The notes under the pieces were generated by a model, which had not been told where the DNA came from, did no database searches, and was given only the letters and a program-made list of their open reading frames with translations. This document shows positions 54,573 through 63,566 of a stretch of DNA of 64,000 bases, in pieces (the stretch's first letter is position 1; each line of letters starts with the position of its first letter). Both the position numbers and the translations under genes were made by a program. Source of the stretch: an uncultured bacterium (GTDB taxonomy: Bacteria; Bacteroidota; Bacteroidia; Bacteroidales; Bacteroidaceae); the NCBI GenBank assembly GCA_905214795.1, contig CAJMNM010000007.1, forward strand, positions 33,295 to 97,294, written 5' to 3'.

Positions 54573-55760
54573 TCAGATTTTACGTCCTTTATTCCTTTGT
54601 TCACTCAGATTCTGTTCACGTTCCTCCTTATGAGGTGAAATCACCGGCTCCATCGGCCTGTTCAGCAGACAGTCGTTCCAGTCCTTAAAAGCCTTCGGAG
54701 GAAGCCACTGTCCCATACGGTACCGGATGTTCAGCTGCCTGGCAACCTGAGCCAGTAGGGGACGTTCCATGTCAGGCTCGAAAACCTTTCCCTTCGCTTC
54801 AATCCGGATACCGCCGTCAGTCCTGCTTATCTTCATCTGAATACCTTCCTGCAGAGCCATCATGCGCAGTCCGTATATCCTCCCGGCCAGGTCGTTGTCA
54901 AAACAGTCGAAGGCACGTGCATTTGGAAAGCGTTCCAGGACTCCGGTTATCTGCCTGTCAGAGAATGTGCCGCCCAGTGAAACCAGAGCCGCACTGTCCC
55001 CAATCTGTATCCGGTTCATCTGGTAGAAGGCCATAGCATCAAATGCAGATTCACAGAAAAACACGCTTCTTACATTGTCCGGACTGATACCCGAAGGAAC
55101 AGCCACCCATGCCGAAGATGACGAATCCGTACCGGCAGCCTTCGACTTGTAACCGCCATGTCCTCTGATTTCATACCCCCTGACTTCATTTCCCTTTCCG
55201 TCAGTATATGGGAATCCGATATTGTAACCTTCAAACTTCACGTTGTTCTTGTCCCTTATAAGGGAAATAAAAGGCGAAAGAGCTGTTACGGTTGCTTTGG
55301 ACAGTCCGCGCCGGAAAAATAGTCCCGGTATTTTCTCGGTGTCAACCGGCTTTACCTCATATCTGGAAGGTTCAAACACGCCTGATGATTTTCCTGCCGA
55401 TTTAACATACTCCCTGTCTTCCCTGTATTCAGGTTCAGGCATGTTGGCGAAACGTGCCATGACCTTGGCTATCTTCTGCCACTCATCCTTTCCTGATACC
55501 GTAAAGGAAGAAAGATTCTCACGGATGAGTGTCACCACATCGCCCTTGGAACCGTCACGCCGGAAGAACGTCTGTGCTGCCTTGTCGTAGGGATGGCTGA
55601 CAATCAGCGTATCCCTTTTGTTGCCACCTTCACCGAGTACCAGCTCGATGTAACGTCCGATACCGGCCTTCCTGTCCAGACGGTATCCCAGGGCGTATGC
55701 AATATCGTCAATCCCTACACGGGATTTCATTTCCCTGAAATTAACCTTGTAGTCACTCAT
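54573..55760 (-). CDS. Toprim-domain primase-like protein
   Basis: The 395-residue protein begins with an N-terminal region similar to DUF3991-type primases (SRVGIDDIAYALGYRLDRKA). The Toprim domain runs from about 230: VFFCESAFDAMAFYQMNRIQ supplies the Glu, and ARAFDCFDNDLAGRIYGL supplies the Asp-x-Asp. KDWNDCLLNRP is the typical ending of this group. These proteins are found in Bacteroidales transfer regions and may prime synthesis on transferred DNA. The gene lies 5 bases before the secreted protein gene. Confidence 0.85.
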   Translation of the reverse strand: MSDYKVNFREMKSRVGIDDIAYALGYRLDRKAGIGRYIELVLGEGGNKRDTLIVSHPYDKAAQTFFRRDGSKGDVVTLIRENLSSFTVSGKDEWQKIAKVMARFANMPEPEYREDREYVKSAGKSSGVFEPSRYEVKPVDTEKIPGLFFRRGLSKATVTALSPFISLIRDKNNVKFEGYNIGFPYTDGKGNEVRGYEIRGHGGYKSKAAGTDSSSSAWVAVPSGISPDNVRSVFFCESAFDAMAFYQMNRIQIGDSAALVSLGGTFSDRQITGVLERFPNARAFDCFDNDLAGRIYGLRMMALQEGIQMKISRTDGGIRIEAKGKVFEPDMERPLLAQVARQLNIRYRMGQWLPPKAFKDWNDCLLNRPMEPVISPHKEEREQNLSEQRNKGRKI

Positions 55761-55789
55761 GCTTTCCGATTTAAGATGTTATACAGATT

Positions 55790-57127
55790 TCATATACCAA
55801 GTCCTGTACCGGCATTCCGGTTCCTGCCCATCATAGTAATCTCCGGTTCGTATGTCTTCCGTGCAGTCATGTTCAGGAAAGCCTCCTTGTCCTTCCAGTC
55901 CGTAAGCTGGAAGAAAGTCCTGGCCGTTTCCTTGGATACCTTCTTCAGTCCCAGCTCCACACCATCGTATGACGCACGGATGGCATAGTCTCCGGAACGG
56001 GTCTTGACAATGGCCGCATTCCTGAAAGGTATCTCCTCGTCCGCACTGACAGGAGTCAGCGGGTCATTCTTTGCCAGATAAGGCTGCTCGCCGAGAGCCA
56101 GACGCTGTTTATCCACATGGTCAAGAATCAGGTCCGAAGCCTTGTTCACGTCAGCCATGACTGATACGATAAACTTCGGTTCCTGTTTCAGTACACCAAT
56201 CCACGAGTCCAGATAGGCAGCAGAGTTGTCCGTTATCCTGGAATCAAATCCCATGGAATGGCAGATCATGGCAGCCGTAAGTTCCGCCACCAGTTCCTCC
56301 TTGGCATATTTCGGGTCACCGAACCTGCCGCCCATCTCCCTGTTCAGACGCTCCGGTGTCATGGTGGAGTGAGTCATTTCATGGAGCATGGTAGAATAAT
56401 ACTCCATTCCACCACGGTAGGTTTCTTCCGGAGAATCACCGATATTGAACTGCGCCTTCATGGGCAGCACCACAATATCCTTTGAGGGAGAATAATAGGC
56501 ACCGTTCTCACGCTTGTCGGCACGTATCGGACAAAGCCACTGCTGCGTTTCCACCATACGGTCGAGTGCGGCATGGGTGTACATACCTTCCGTATCCCGA
56601 AGTTCCGGAACCTTGAACCTGTCCATGAGTTTCTGCATCCTCTCCGGCTGTACTTCGGCCAGATTTGTCTGCGCCACATTGTACACCGGGAATGACTTGA
56701 TGAAAGGAATGACATCCATATCCTTCTTCTCTTCCTTGCTCATTGCACGGTATTCCTCCGTGCTTATCCTCTTGCCGTGACTGTCTTTTATCATCATATC
56801 CCAGTACACCACCGGGAAGGCCTTTTCACCCTTCAGGACATGAGCCTTCAGGTTATGCGCCTGCTTAAAAGTCAAATATACCGGAAGCTGGTAGTTCATG
56901 GCTGCAGTATGCATCTGAAGGAAAAAGGAATTGGAACCCGAATAGTTGCGGCCACCCACATTCTGCGGCAGTCCGGCATAACCCGATGCACCTCCAATCC
57001 ATCCCTGTTTCCATCCGGTATCCTTCATCTGCTGCATACGCTCAATCATCATTGCAGCGAAACGGTCTATGGCCGCCTGTCCGCTGTTTCCCTGAGAGTC
57101 AGTTCCAGATGCCATAGCTGTCGTCAT
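55790..57127 (-). CDS. ArdC-like ssDNA-binding domain with zincin metallopeptidase
   Basis: The 445-residue protein has an N-terminal ArdC-type domain (GSNSFFLQMHTAAMNYQLPV, then YLTFKQAHNLKAHVLKGEKA) and a zincin peptidase domain. That domain has H249-EMT-H253 in YYSTMLHEMTHSTMTPERL and a downstream Glu in KEELVAELTAAMICHSMGF. ArdC proteins block host restriction while DNA enters, and the metallopeptidase may cleave a host target. It lies in the same operon as transfer-type genes and on the same element as the R-M island, so anti-restriction and restriction functions travel together. The start at 57127 overlaps the upstream gene by 29 bases. The ATG at 57115 is possible. Confidence 0.9.
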   Translation of the reverse strand: MTTAMASGTDSQGNSGQAAIDRFAAMMIERMQQMKDTGWKQGWIGGASGYAGLPQNVGGRNYSGSNSFFLQMHTAAMNYQLPVYLTFKQAHNLKAHVLKGEKAFPVVYWDMMIKDSHGKRISTEEYRAMSKEEKKDMDVIPFIKSFPVYNVAQTNLAEVQPERMQKLMDRFKVPELRDTEGMYTHAALDRMVETQQWLCPIRADKRENGAYYSPSKDIVVLPMKAQFNIGDSPEETYRGGMEYYSTMLHEMTHSTMTPERLNREMGGRFGDPKYAKEELVAELTAAMICHSMGFDSRITDNSAAYLDSWIGVLKQEPKFIVSVMADVNKASDLILDHVDKQRLALGEQPYLAKNDPLTPVSADEEIPFRNAAIVKTRSGDYAIRASYDGVELGLKKVSKETARTFFQLTDWKDKEAFLNMTARKTYEPEITMMGRNRNAGTGLGI

Positions 57128-57329
57128 CCATTACCTGACGGTCCATCTGCTCGATGTCCGTCTGTTCCACATAGAACTCGGCCGATTCATCCGAAGGGTC
57201 CGTACCGTGTGACCGGCACCACTCCAGATAATCATCTGCATTCTCACTGTCCATAACAAAGCGGAGGAAACCTATCTTGCCCTCCTGCAGAAGCTCCACA
57301 AGCTCCTCATGATTCATTTTAGCTGACAT
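57099..57329 (-). CDS. Small acidic protein
   Basis: A 76-residue, strongly acidic protein (HEELVELLQEGKIGFLRFVM, then YLEWCRSHGTDPSDESAEFY). The sequence is mainly helical. Its overlap with the ArdC gene shows coupling. Small acidic proteins beside ArdC can be DNA mimics, which is only a suggestion here. No family was recognised. Confidence 0.65.
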   Translation of the reverse strand: MSAKMNHEELVELLQEGKIGFLRFVMDSENADDYLEWCRSHGTDPSDESAEFYVEQTDIEQMDRQVMDDDSYGIWN

Positions 57330-57358
57330 ATAACTTGTATTTTAGTTTTCTGATTATG

Positions 57359-58678
57359 TTACATTTTCATAGAAGCCGTTTTCTCCACTTTTGCGGTATT
57401 GGCGGCAAGCATACCGGTTATTTCCGTATTCAGATATTTGGCCGCAATCTGTTCCCTTGTGGCTGTCTTGGTCTTGAAAAGCGAATAACCGTCATCAAAG
57501 GAGATTTCATGCCGGGAAGTCTGTCCTTTCTCTCCGAGGTCAACCGACACCTTCCATTTGTTGTCGTTCCTGTCCTTGGCCACACGCACACCTTTGGGGT
57601 CAACACCTTCAGGAAGCTGATACTTCTCGTATGCGGATTTCAGATGCAGACGTTCCCCGAAGTTCTTTTCAATAAGCTGGTTTGGAGTGGCTACCCTGTC
57701 AAAGTAGGCATTCAGGTCCTGGTGTGAAGCCACGGCAGACATGTTCGTATCCCCAACCTGAACATAGAACTTGTATTTCCCAAAGTCAGGACGCTGCTCG
57801 TCTTTCTCCTTATAGACATTGAACTTGTTTACGGTTATAGAACCGTCCGGTCCTGCAATTTCCATTGGCATACGAAAGGCTTCCTCAGATACCTTCGGCA
57901 TCAGCTTTGTTGGATAGTAGCGTTCCATCAGCTGCGGCACCGTCATTTCCTTATTCTGATAGGCTGCAAGGTCGGCTGCATCCATCTTCTGCGGTTTGAG
58001 CTGCTGTCCGTCAATCTTTGCGGTAAAGTACCAGTCGGCAGGATTGGTGGTACTCTGGTAGGCATGACCATGAGTCACCTTTTCACCGTTGGCAGTCACC
58101 ATCTGCGGCTCACGGGGTTTTCGTTCCTGGGCTGTCTCCGTTTTCTGTCCGTCCTTCTTTTCGGCCTTTACCTCATTATCCGTCCCGGTCTCAGCTTTGG
58201 TTTCAGCTTTGGCCTTCGACTTCTTTTCCCTTGCAGGTTTTACATCTACAGTGTTCTCCACTGTTCTGTCAGGGGCTTCCTGCGCACCCTGTTCCTTTTT
58301 CTTCTTTCCCATATCTGTACTGTTTTGAATGGTTCTGTCATTATTCTCAGCCTTGTCCTGTCCGGCCTTCTTCTTCAAAGGACTGTCCAGTGCATCACAG
58401 ATTGCGACCCTGATTCCGGAACGTATCAACCTGGGCAGATAAACGTCCAGTGCTGATTGAGGGAATGATGCAACCTTTACCGGTCTCTTGTAGTCAGGCT
58501 GAATCCTGTCTGTAATCTCGATGGCAAGCACTGCGGCAGCCTTGACGGCATCCTGCTTATAGAGTTCATAGAAACTGTTCCGTCTGAACAGCAGCATGGC
58601 ATCCGGATGCTTCTTCTTCAGTTCGTTGAACTGCCGTATGATACCGTTATCATTATCTGAATCTGTCTTTTTTGCCAT
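57359..58678 (-). CDS. MutS domain-I-like protein with DUF3945-type C-terminus
   Basis: Residues ~12-100 match the mismatch-recognition domain of MutS: FNELKKKHPDAMLLFRRNSF, then YELYKQDAVKAAAVLAIEIT and PRLIRSGIRVAICDALDSP. The Phe-x-Glu mismatch wedge (F-Y-E) is present. A long Lys/Glu-rich low-complexity linker (to ~190) follows, then a C-terminal part (YQSTTNPADWYFTAKIDGQQ, GEKGQTSRHEISFDDGYSLF) similar to DUF3945-type element proteins. The MutS ATPase and clamp parts are absent. A role in recognising mispaired or structured DNA during transfer is inference. Confidence 0.75.
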   Translation of the reverse strand: MAKKTDSDNDNGIIRQFNELKKKHPDAMLLFRRNSFYELYKQDAVKAAAVLAIEITDRIQPDYKRPVKVASFPQSALDVYLPRLIRSGIRVAICDALDSPLKKKAGQDKAENNDRTIQNSTDMGKKKKEQGAQEAPDRTVENTVDVKPAREKKSKAKAETKAETGTDNEVKAEKKDGQKTETAQERKPREPQMVTANGEKVTHGHAYQSTTNPADWYFTAKIDGQQLKPQKMDAADLAAYQNKEMTVPQLMERYYPTKLMPKVSEEAFRMPMEIAGPDGSITVNKFNVYKEKDEQRPDFGKYKFYVQVGDTNMSAVASHQDLNAYFDRVATPNQLIEKNFGERLHLKSAYEKYQLPEGVDPKGVRVAKDRNDNKWKVSVDLGEKGQTSRHEISFDDGYSLFKTKTATREQIAAKYLNTEITGMLAANTAKVEKTASMKM

Positions 58679-58689
58679 AGGAATCAGTA

Positions 58690-59475
58690 TTAGAGTTTAA
58701 GGCTGTTTGCTTTTGTTTCCTTCTGGGATGGAGAGTGTGAAATGGCACGCTCCACGGACTGTCTGTCCACCACCTTCTGATACTCCCAACGGTTCTTGTC
58801 AGTCATGACAAGGCCGAGGTATTCAGGATGAATCTCATCATAGCGGAGCTTCTGCTGTCTTTCCCATTCCTTCATGTCCCCCTTGATAAGCCTGAATCCC
58901 TGCTGCTCCTTCAGGTCAATGCCGACTGAAACCTTCTCGCCGCCCACATTCAGTTCAACAGGTTTTCCCTCCCGTACCTGCTGCTTCTGCTGCATACCCA
59001 GTTCAATGTCGTTTACCTTCTCCATGTCCTTCAGACGCTGCTCCAGCTTGATGTCAGTGACACGCTTGTGAATGACGGATTTCGTTTCGGGATCAAGTTG
59101 CAGATACTGCTGAGTCTTTTCACCGTTCACATTGATCGCCTTCTGAATTACCTCACCTCTGGCCAGGCGTTCAGCCTCCTGCTGAGTGAGATTGAGAATC
59201 TTGTTGCGTTCCCGGTCCAGTTCGGCACGTACCGGATAGGCAATAAGAGCCGGAGCACCGTTCTTGTCTGTAGTCATCTGTAGTTTCATCGGCATGGTGA
59301 TGATGCTGCCGTTCCTTGCGTTGATGGATACCTGCATGATGGGAGTCACTTCACCTGCCATCAGCTTCTCCTTCACTTCCATGGGTAAGCTGTCCGCCTT
59401 TTCACGGTCGATACCCAGTATTGCCAGTTTTTCGTATGGCAACAAATCGGACTGATTTCTGTTGTGCATTTCCAT
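58690..59475 (-). CDS. DUF4099/DUF3945-type element protein
   Basis: The 261-residue protein starts with DUF4099 (SDLLPYEKLAILGIDREKAD, then SLPMEVKEKLMAGEVTPIMQ). DUF3945-like repeats follow (ILNLTQQEAERLARGEVIQK, YLQLDPETKSVIHKRV). These domains are typical of Bacteroidales conjugative elements and their function is unknown. It is the first gene of the minus-strand operon and is divergent from the glucosaminidase gene at 59559. Confidence 0.8.
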   Translation of the reverse strand: MEMHNRNQSDLLPYEKLAILGIDREKADSLPMEVKEKLMAGEVTPIMQVSINARNGSIITMPMKLQMTTDKNGAPALIAYPVRAELDRERNKILNLTQQEAERLARGEVIQKAINVNGEKTQQYLQLDPETKSVIHKRVTDIKLEQRLKDMEKVNDIELGMQQKQQVREGKPVELNVGGEKVSVGIDLKEQQGFRLIKGDMKEWERQQKLRYDEIHPEYLGLVMTDKNRWEYQKVVDRQSVERAISHSPSQKETKANSLKL

Positions 59476-59494
59476 ATTACTGTAATTAAGCTGT

Positions 59495-59502
59495 TATATT
59501 TG
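59495..59502 (+). promoter_or_regulatory. -7 promoter box of the glucosaminidase gene
   Basis: TATATTTG at 59495-59502, about 57 bases before the chosen start. No good TTTG is 19-21 bases upstream. Confidence 0.4.
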
Positions 59503-59558
59503 CGGTTCTAACCGCCTGAATGCCACAAATGTATTTACGGCAATCCCCTGAAAAAGAA

Positions 59559-60197
59559 ATGCGCAACACTATTCTGATTTTATTGCTACTGATGTTTCTG
59601 CCGGTAAGCGTATCGGCACAGTTCTATACGATAACCAGAGATTCGGCACTTCTGCCAACAGAAAGACAAAAAGAGTCTTATAACCGTGCAGGAAAGGATG
59701 TTACAAAAGGGAAAAAGAATAAGATGATGGTAAAGGATACCCTGACTGTCGGATCGGACAATCAGAAGAAATTGGATGATAACAGCCGAAATAGTGACAG
59801 GAAAGCATCCCTGAAAACAGAACTGCAAAAGAAAACAGATGATATTACTAAATCAGAAATTCATCTTCCTGAACTTACCATCCCCAACCTTTATAAAGAA
59901 ATCATAAGAAACGGAATCCTGTACCCTAAAATCGTATTGGCCCAGGCTATACTGGAGACCGGATGGTTCCGTTCGTCAGTATGCCGGAACAAGCACAATC
60001 TTTTCGGGCTTACCAATCCACGCACAGGGAAATACTATGAATTCAATCATTGGACAGAAAGTGTCAGAGCTTATTATACTAAAGTTCAATACAAATATAA
60101 AGGTGGTAATTATTTGCTTTGGCTTGATGAGATTGGGTATGCAGGAGATTATAATTATATCGAAAAAGTTATTAGAATATATAGAATATTAGACTGA
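59559..60197 (+). CDS. Secreted glucosaminidase-domain protein
   Basis: The ~212-residue protein has a signal peptide (RNTILILLLLMFLPVSVSAQ) and a polar linker to ~100. The peptidoglycan glucosaminidase fold then runs to the end: EIIRNGILYPKIVLAQAILE, with the catalytic Glu in AILETGWF, then CRNKHNLFGLTNPRTGKYYE and WTESVRAYYTKV. It probably cuts cell-wall glycan to open a path for the transfer apparatus, a common role in ICEs. I chose the ATG at 59559, where the signal peptide starts. The frame begins earlier at 59520. Confidence 0.85.
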   Translation: MRNTILILLLLMFLPVSVSAQFYTITRDSALLPTERQKESYNRAGKDVTKGKKNKMMVKDTLTVGSDNQKKLDDNSRNSDRKASLKTELQKKTDDITKSEIHLPELTIPNLYKEIIRNGILYPKIVLAQAILETGWFRSSVCRNKHNLFGLTNPRTGKYYEFNHWTESVRAYYTKVQYKYKGGNYLLWLDEIGYAGDYNYIEKVIRIYRILD

Positions 60198-60273
60198 TAC
60201 ATAGAAAACAATGTTAATATATATTCGAAATAGAATTCTATTCTATATTGTGTTGATAAACATATATATAATA

Positions 60274-60304
60274 TTGTCAATAGTATTTAAAGTCTTTATT
60301 TTTG
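60274..60304 (+). promoter_or_regulatory. Promoter of the HNH/PIN pair
   Basis: TTG (60274-60276), 20 bases, TATTTTTG (60297-60304), just 16 bases before the start codon at 60321. Confidence 0.6.
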
Positions 60305-60320
60305 TGAAAATAATTGTAGT

Positions 60321-61163
60321 ATGGGAAAAGGTGATATTAGAACTAGAAGAGGAAAAATTTGGAAAGGAACATACGGAGTAAGTAGAAAATCTCATTTTCG
60401 TAAAACAACATCAATACTTACAAAAGAACAAATATCAAATGACACCTTAAATAATTCAACAACTTCAATAGCAAAAAGAGGACACCTTTCAAAGCTAGTA
60501 TGCTATAATTGTGGAAAAGAGTTTGGTGCGAAAGATATAACTAAGGAACATATTCCTGCAAAAAACTTATTTGAAGGATATGATGAAAAATATAAGTTAA
60601 ACCGTATTACAGTCCCTGCCTGCTTAAAATGTAATGCCTATTATAGTTCAATAGATGAAGAATTTCGTAATCTTATTGGGGTAATAGCACGAAATAATGA
60701 AAATCAACAAGTAGTAGGTAAAGCTGTAAGATCAATAATAAGAAAAAAAGGAAGTTGTAAACAAAGGTTGCACTTTGATGAATCGAACAAGGTTTGTGGA
60801 GTAGAATTTGATAGAAACGTTATAGAGGAATTTCATAAAAAAAATTTCAAAGGATTATTTTATCATCAATATGGTACTGCATTATCAGATGATTATGAAT
60901 TATTAGTACAGATTATTGATGAAAATACATCTGAGTCTATAATCAGAATGTATGAGTATTTAAAAAAGTCATTTACTTGGAAATTCTCTGGACATAAAGA
61001 CATCTTATCATATATAATTCAGCCTATTAGAATAGATATTTCAAATCCGAACAAAGAAGATTTGATACCTTTTAAAGATGAAAAAATTTTTGGAGGAATT
61101 TTAGTTTATAATAAAGAACATTATGTAATAATAATAGCTAGAAAAAAGCAATCTCTAAAATAA
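60321..61163 (+). CDS. bTHX-like N-terminus fused to an HNH-type zinc-finger nuclease domain
   Basis: A 280-residue protein. Residues 1-22 (GKGDIRTRRGKIWKGTYGVS) closely resemble ribosomal protein bTHX (family pattern GKGD-K-T-RGKI-GTYG-R), a tiny basic protein of the 30S head. After a Thr/Ser-rich linker comes an HNH-like zinc-binding domain: C61-Y-N-C64, then ITKEHIPAKNLFE with H77, and PACLKCNAYYSS with C101/C104 and N105. The rest (to 280) is unrecognised. The fusion suggests a nuclease that is brought to the ribosome or rRNA. This is inference, not known function. It lies 7 bases before the PIN gene. Confidence 0.7.
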   Translation: MGKGDIRTRRGKIWKGTYGVSRKSHFRKTTSILTKEQISNDTLNNSTTSIAKRGHLSKLVCYNCGKEFGAKDITKEHIPAKNLFEGYDEKYKLNRITVPACLKCNAYYSSIDEEFRNLIGVIARNNENQQVVGKAVRSIIRKKGSCKQRLHFDESNKVCGVEFDRNVIEEFHKKNFKGLFYHQYGTALSDDYELLVQIIDENTSESIIRMYEYLKKSFTWKFSGHKDILSYIIQPIRIDISNPNKEDLIPFKDEKIFGGILVYNKEHYVIIIARKKQSLK

Positions 61164-61170
61164 TAAAGCC

Positions 61171-62217
61171 ATGAAAAACATTTTTGTAGATACGAGTTTT
61201 TTTGAAGAGAATAATTTCTTTAAAGGTAAATTAGTTACATTATATGATTATGCTAAAGAAGGTTATGTAAAATTATACACAAATGAGATTGTAATTAGGG
61301 AAGTAAAGAATAGGATAACAAAGAGGATGGATATAGCTAAAAAGCATTGTCATAATCTGTTTAATAATTCTGATTTATATATTTTAGGTAATACTTCCTA
61401 TGCAGAAGCAATCAGAAATCTAAAAGATAAAAATATTTTTAGGGCTGAAGAAAATAAATTATATTCAACCTTTGATAATGTAATTAATAATATACCATTC
61501 ACGATTATTCCTTATGATGAAATTGATTTTAGAAGAATAATTGATGATTACTTTAAGGAAAATCCTCCATTTAAAGAAGGAGAAAAGAAAAATGAGTTTC
61601 CAGATGCCTTTATTATTTCTTCTATAGAACAATACTGCAAAAAAAATAATATAGAGATTATTGCAATCAGTAAAGATCATGATTGGGTAAATTATACTTC
61701 TCCATATTTTAAAATAACCAAAGATATAAATCCTATATTTGAGGAAATAGCGAAAGAAATTGAAAGTGACACAATTAAGTTTGTATCTCAACTTCTAAGA
61801 AAACATGAAAATAATATTTTAAGTCAGATTAAAGCTTATATTATTGATTACGGTGATTTTACTAACACAGATTTTTTTGATTCAGAAATAACGAATATAG
61901 CTATAAGAAAATTGAGCCTAAATAAAATGGCTATTACGCACATTGATAAGCCTTATGCTGATGTCGTTTTAAGCTTGGGAATTGACCTGACTGCTGATAT
62001 AACATTTCCAGATTACGATAATGCATATTGGGATAAAGAGGAACAAACATATTATTTCCTTGAAGAAATGACATTGAATCATGATTTTGATTTATCTGTA
62101 GATGTTTTAATATCAGTAGAATATAATTTAAAAGATGATTCTTTTTATGACTTAAATATTAAATCATTAAATAATGAGAAATCAATAGATTTGTCAATAA
62201 ACGACGAGTCATATTAG
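61171..62217 (+). CDS. PIN-domain nuclease
   Basis: A 348-residue protein starting KNIFVDTSFFEENNFFKGKL, with D7 as the first PIN acid. E44 lies in IVIREVKNRIT, an Asp near 145 in EFPDAFIISSIEQYC, and a final acidic group near 169-170 in SKDHDW. That is a complete PIN acid set in the first ~175 residues (DUF4935-like). A C-terminal beta-rich part ends in INDESY. PIN proteins cut RNA. It is adjacent to the bTHX-HNH gene with a 7-base gap, so the two are probably one system. Confidence 0.8.
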   Translation: MKNIFVDTSFFEENNFFKGKLVTLYDYAKEGYVKLYTNEIVIREVKNRITKRMDIAKKHCHNLFNNSDLYILGNTSYAEAIRNLKDKNIFRAEENKLYSTFDNVINNIPFTIIPYDEIDFRRIIDDYFKENPPFKEGEKKNEFPDAFIISSIEQYCKKNNIEIIAISKDHDWVNYTSPYFKITKDINPIFEEIAKEIESDTIKFVSQLLRKHENNILSQIKAYIIDYGDFTNTDFFDSEITNIAIRKLSLNKMAITHIDKPYADVVLSLGIDLTADITFPDYDNAYWDKEEQTYYFLEEMTLNHDFDLSVDVLISVEYNLKDDSFYDLNIKSLNNEKSIDLSINDESY

Positions 62218-62267
62218 TCATTGTCAATTCCTTAAAATTGGTGGAAAAACATTCTGTTTTTTACATT

Positions 62268-62310
62268 TAATTGAGAGTCGCTCAAACTTAGGCAAAGCTA
62301 CTCTCAATTA
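62268..62310. terminator. Hairpin between convergent cargo genes
   Basis: TAATTGAGAGT (62268-62278) and ACTCTCAATTA (62300-62310) pair perfectly. It lies between the plus-strand PIN gene and the minus-strand pentapeptide-like gene. Confidence 0.6.
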
Positions 62311-62367
62311 GATGATTAACAAGAAGCGATGTGTCTCTAAGTTAATTTCCAATCCTCCAAATTACTT

Positions 62368-63438
62368 CTATGATAAGGAATTTGTAAGTAAAGTTTTAAT
62401 ATAAATTTTTTTCATACGCTTAATGGAGTCATCATATATAATATTCAACCCTTTTCTATCTTCAACCAGTTCATTATTTAAAAATAAAGATTTGATTCCA
62501 GAAGAATAATAGAAAAATAAATTTGTTGAAATTTGTTCCATTGGTATTTTGTTAATGTAAACTTCATCAGCTGTATCAATATATATATTCACATCTTCTA
62601 TTTTTTTTATATCAAGATATAAGTTTGTAATTCTATTAATCATAATGTTAGATTTAACAAATTCGTCTACAGTTACTTGAATATCGCATGTTTCAAAATT
62701 ACAAATATTAATCTTGATATATTTCCCTTTAATCATTGTAATATCTTTAAAATCATATATCAAAGAGTGTTTCATACTACATTCATAAAAAGAAACCGAG
62801 CATTCTCCTAACAAATCAACAAAGTCAAAAGAACAGGTAACAAACTTGATCTTTGATATAGTACAATACATTTTTAGGTTCTTTAGAGATAAATCTTTAA
62901 ATATTAATTCTTTATCAGATATGAATGGATTATTCTCCGAAAAGAGCAAAGTAATTATTGTTTGAACAGTTACTTCTTTATGTTTGTTGTTGTTGACATA
63001 ACTATAAAAAATATTCGTAATTATTGGTGCATATCTATTATCTTCTTTAGCTAATTGATAAAGTGCATAAATACCACCAATTGCTATACCTTCATTATCA
63101 CTATTCAAATAACCTATAGCCTCACCGAATCTTTTATCATTACTGTTTTGAAGGGCTATCTCATTTTGCCTAACAAGTTCATTAACTTTCTTATTGTTTA
63201 AAAAAAGTCCCCATAATGCACCCAATCCACCTACTATTGTTAATATAATAGTCAAAAGTTTTCCCTTATTTTCCGCATCTGGACCATATAGATAATTGGC
63301 TGAGTTTTCAATAATACTAATGATTGTTGTCCAATTAAAAATTAGAATTGCAATAATTACTCCCAAAAGTATTATAATCGTATATTTAAATATTATCTTT
63401 TTTAATATTAATTTCAGTAACTTTCCAAGCAGACTCAT
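62368..63438 (-). CDS. Two-TM protein with pentapeptide-like repeats
   Basis: The 356-residue protein has two hydrophobic segments (residues ~19-42 and ~62-82) and a short coil. A conserved segment RFGEAIGYLNSDNEGIAIGG, then IYALYQLAKED follows, which is typical of pentapeptide proteins preceded by membrane helices. From ~165 on come short repeats with an aliphatic or aromatic residue every five or so positions (KDLSLKNLKMYCTISKIKFV, then CSFDFVDL), forming a likely beta-helix. It could be a membrane-linked effector or regulator. The function is unknown. It is AT-rich like the rest of the cargo. Confidence 0.6.
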   Translation of the reverse strand: MSLLGKLLKLILKKIIFKYTIIILLGVIIAILIFNWTTIISIIENSANYLYGPDAENKGKLLTIILTIVGGLGALWGLFLNNKKVNELVRQNEIALQNSNDKRFGEAIGYLNSDNEGIAIGGIYALYQLAKEDNRYAPIITNIFYSYVNNNKHKEVTVQTIITLLFSENNPFISDKELIFKDLSLKNLKMYCTISKIKFVTCSFDFVDLLGECSVSFYECSMKHSLIYDFKDITMIKGKYIKINICNFETCDIQVTVDEFVKSNIMINRITNLYLDIKKIEDVNIYIDTADEVYINKIPMEQISTNLFFYYSSGIKSLFLNNELVEDRKGLNIIYDDSIKRMKKIYIKTLLTNSLS

Positions 63439-63566
63439 AATTCATAATATTTTTATAGCAAAATTATGAAATATCTCATATATAAGTAATATGGACTTCA
63501 CGAAATAATAATAACTAAGCTAAAAAGTCACATTAATCTTTAACCGTTTTTCTTATAATATTATAA

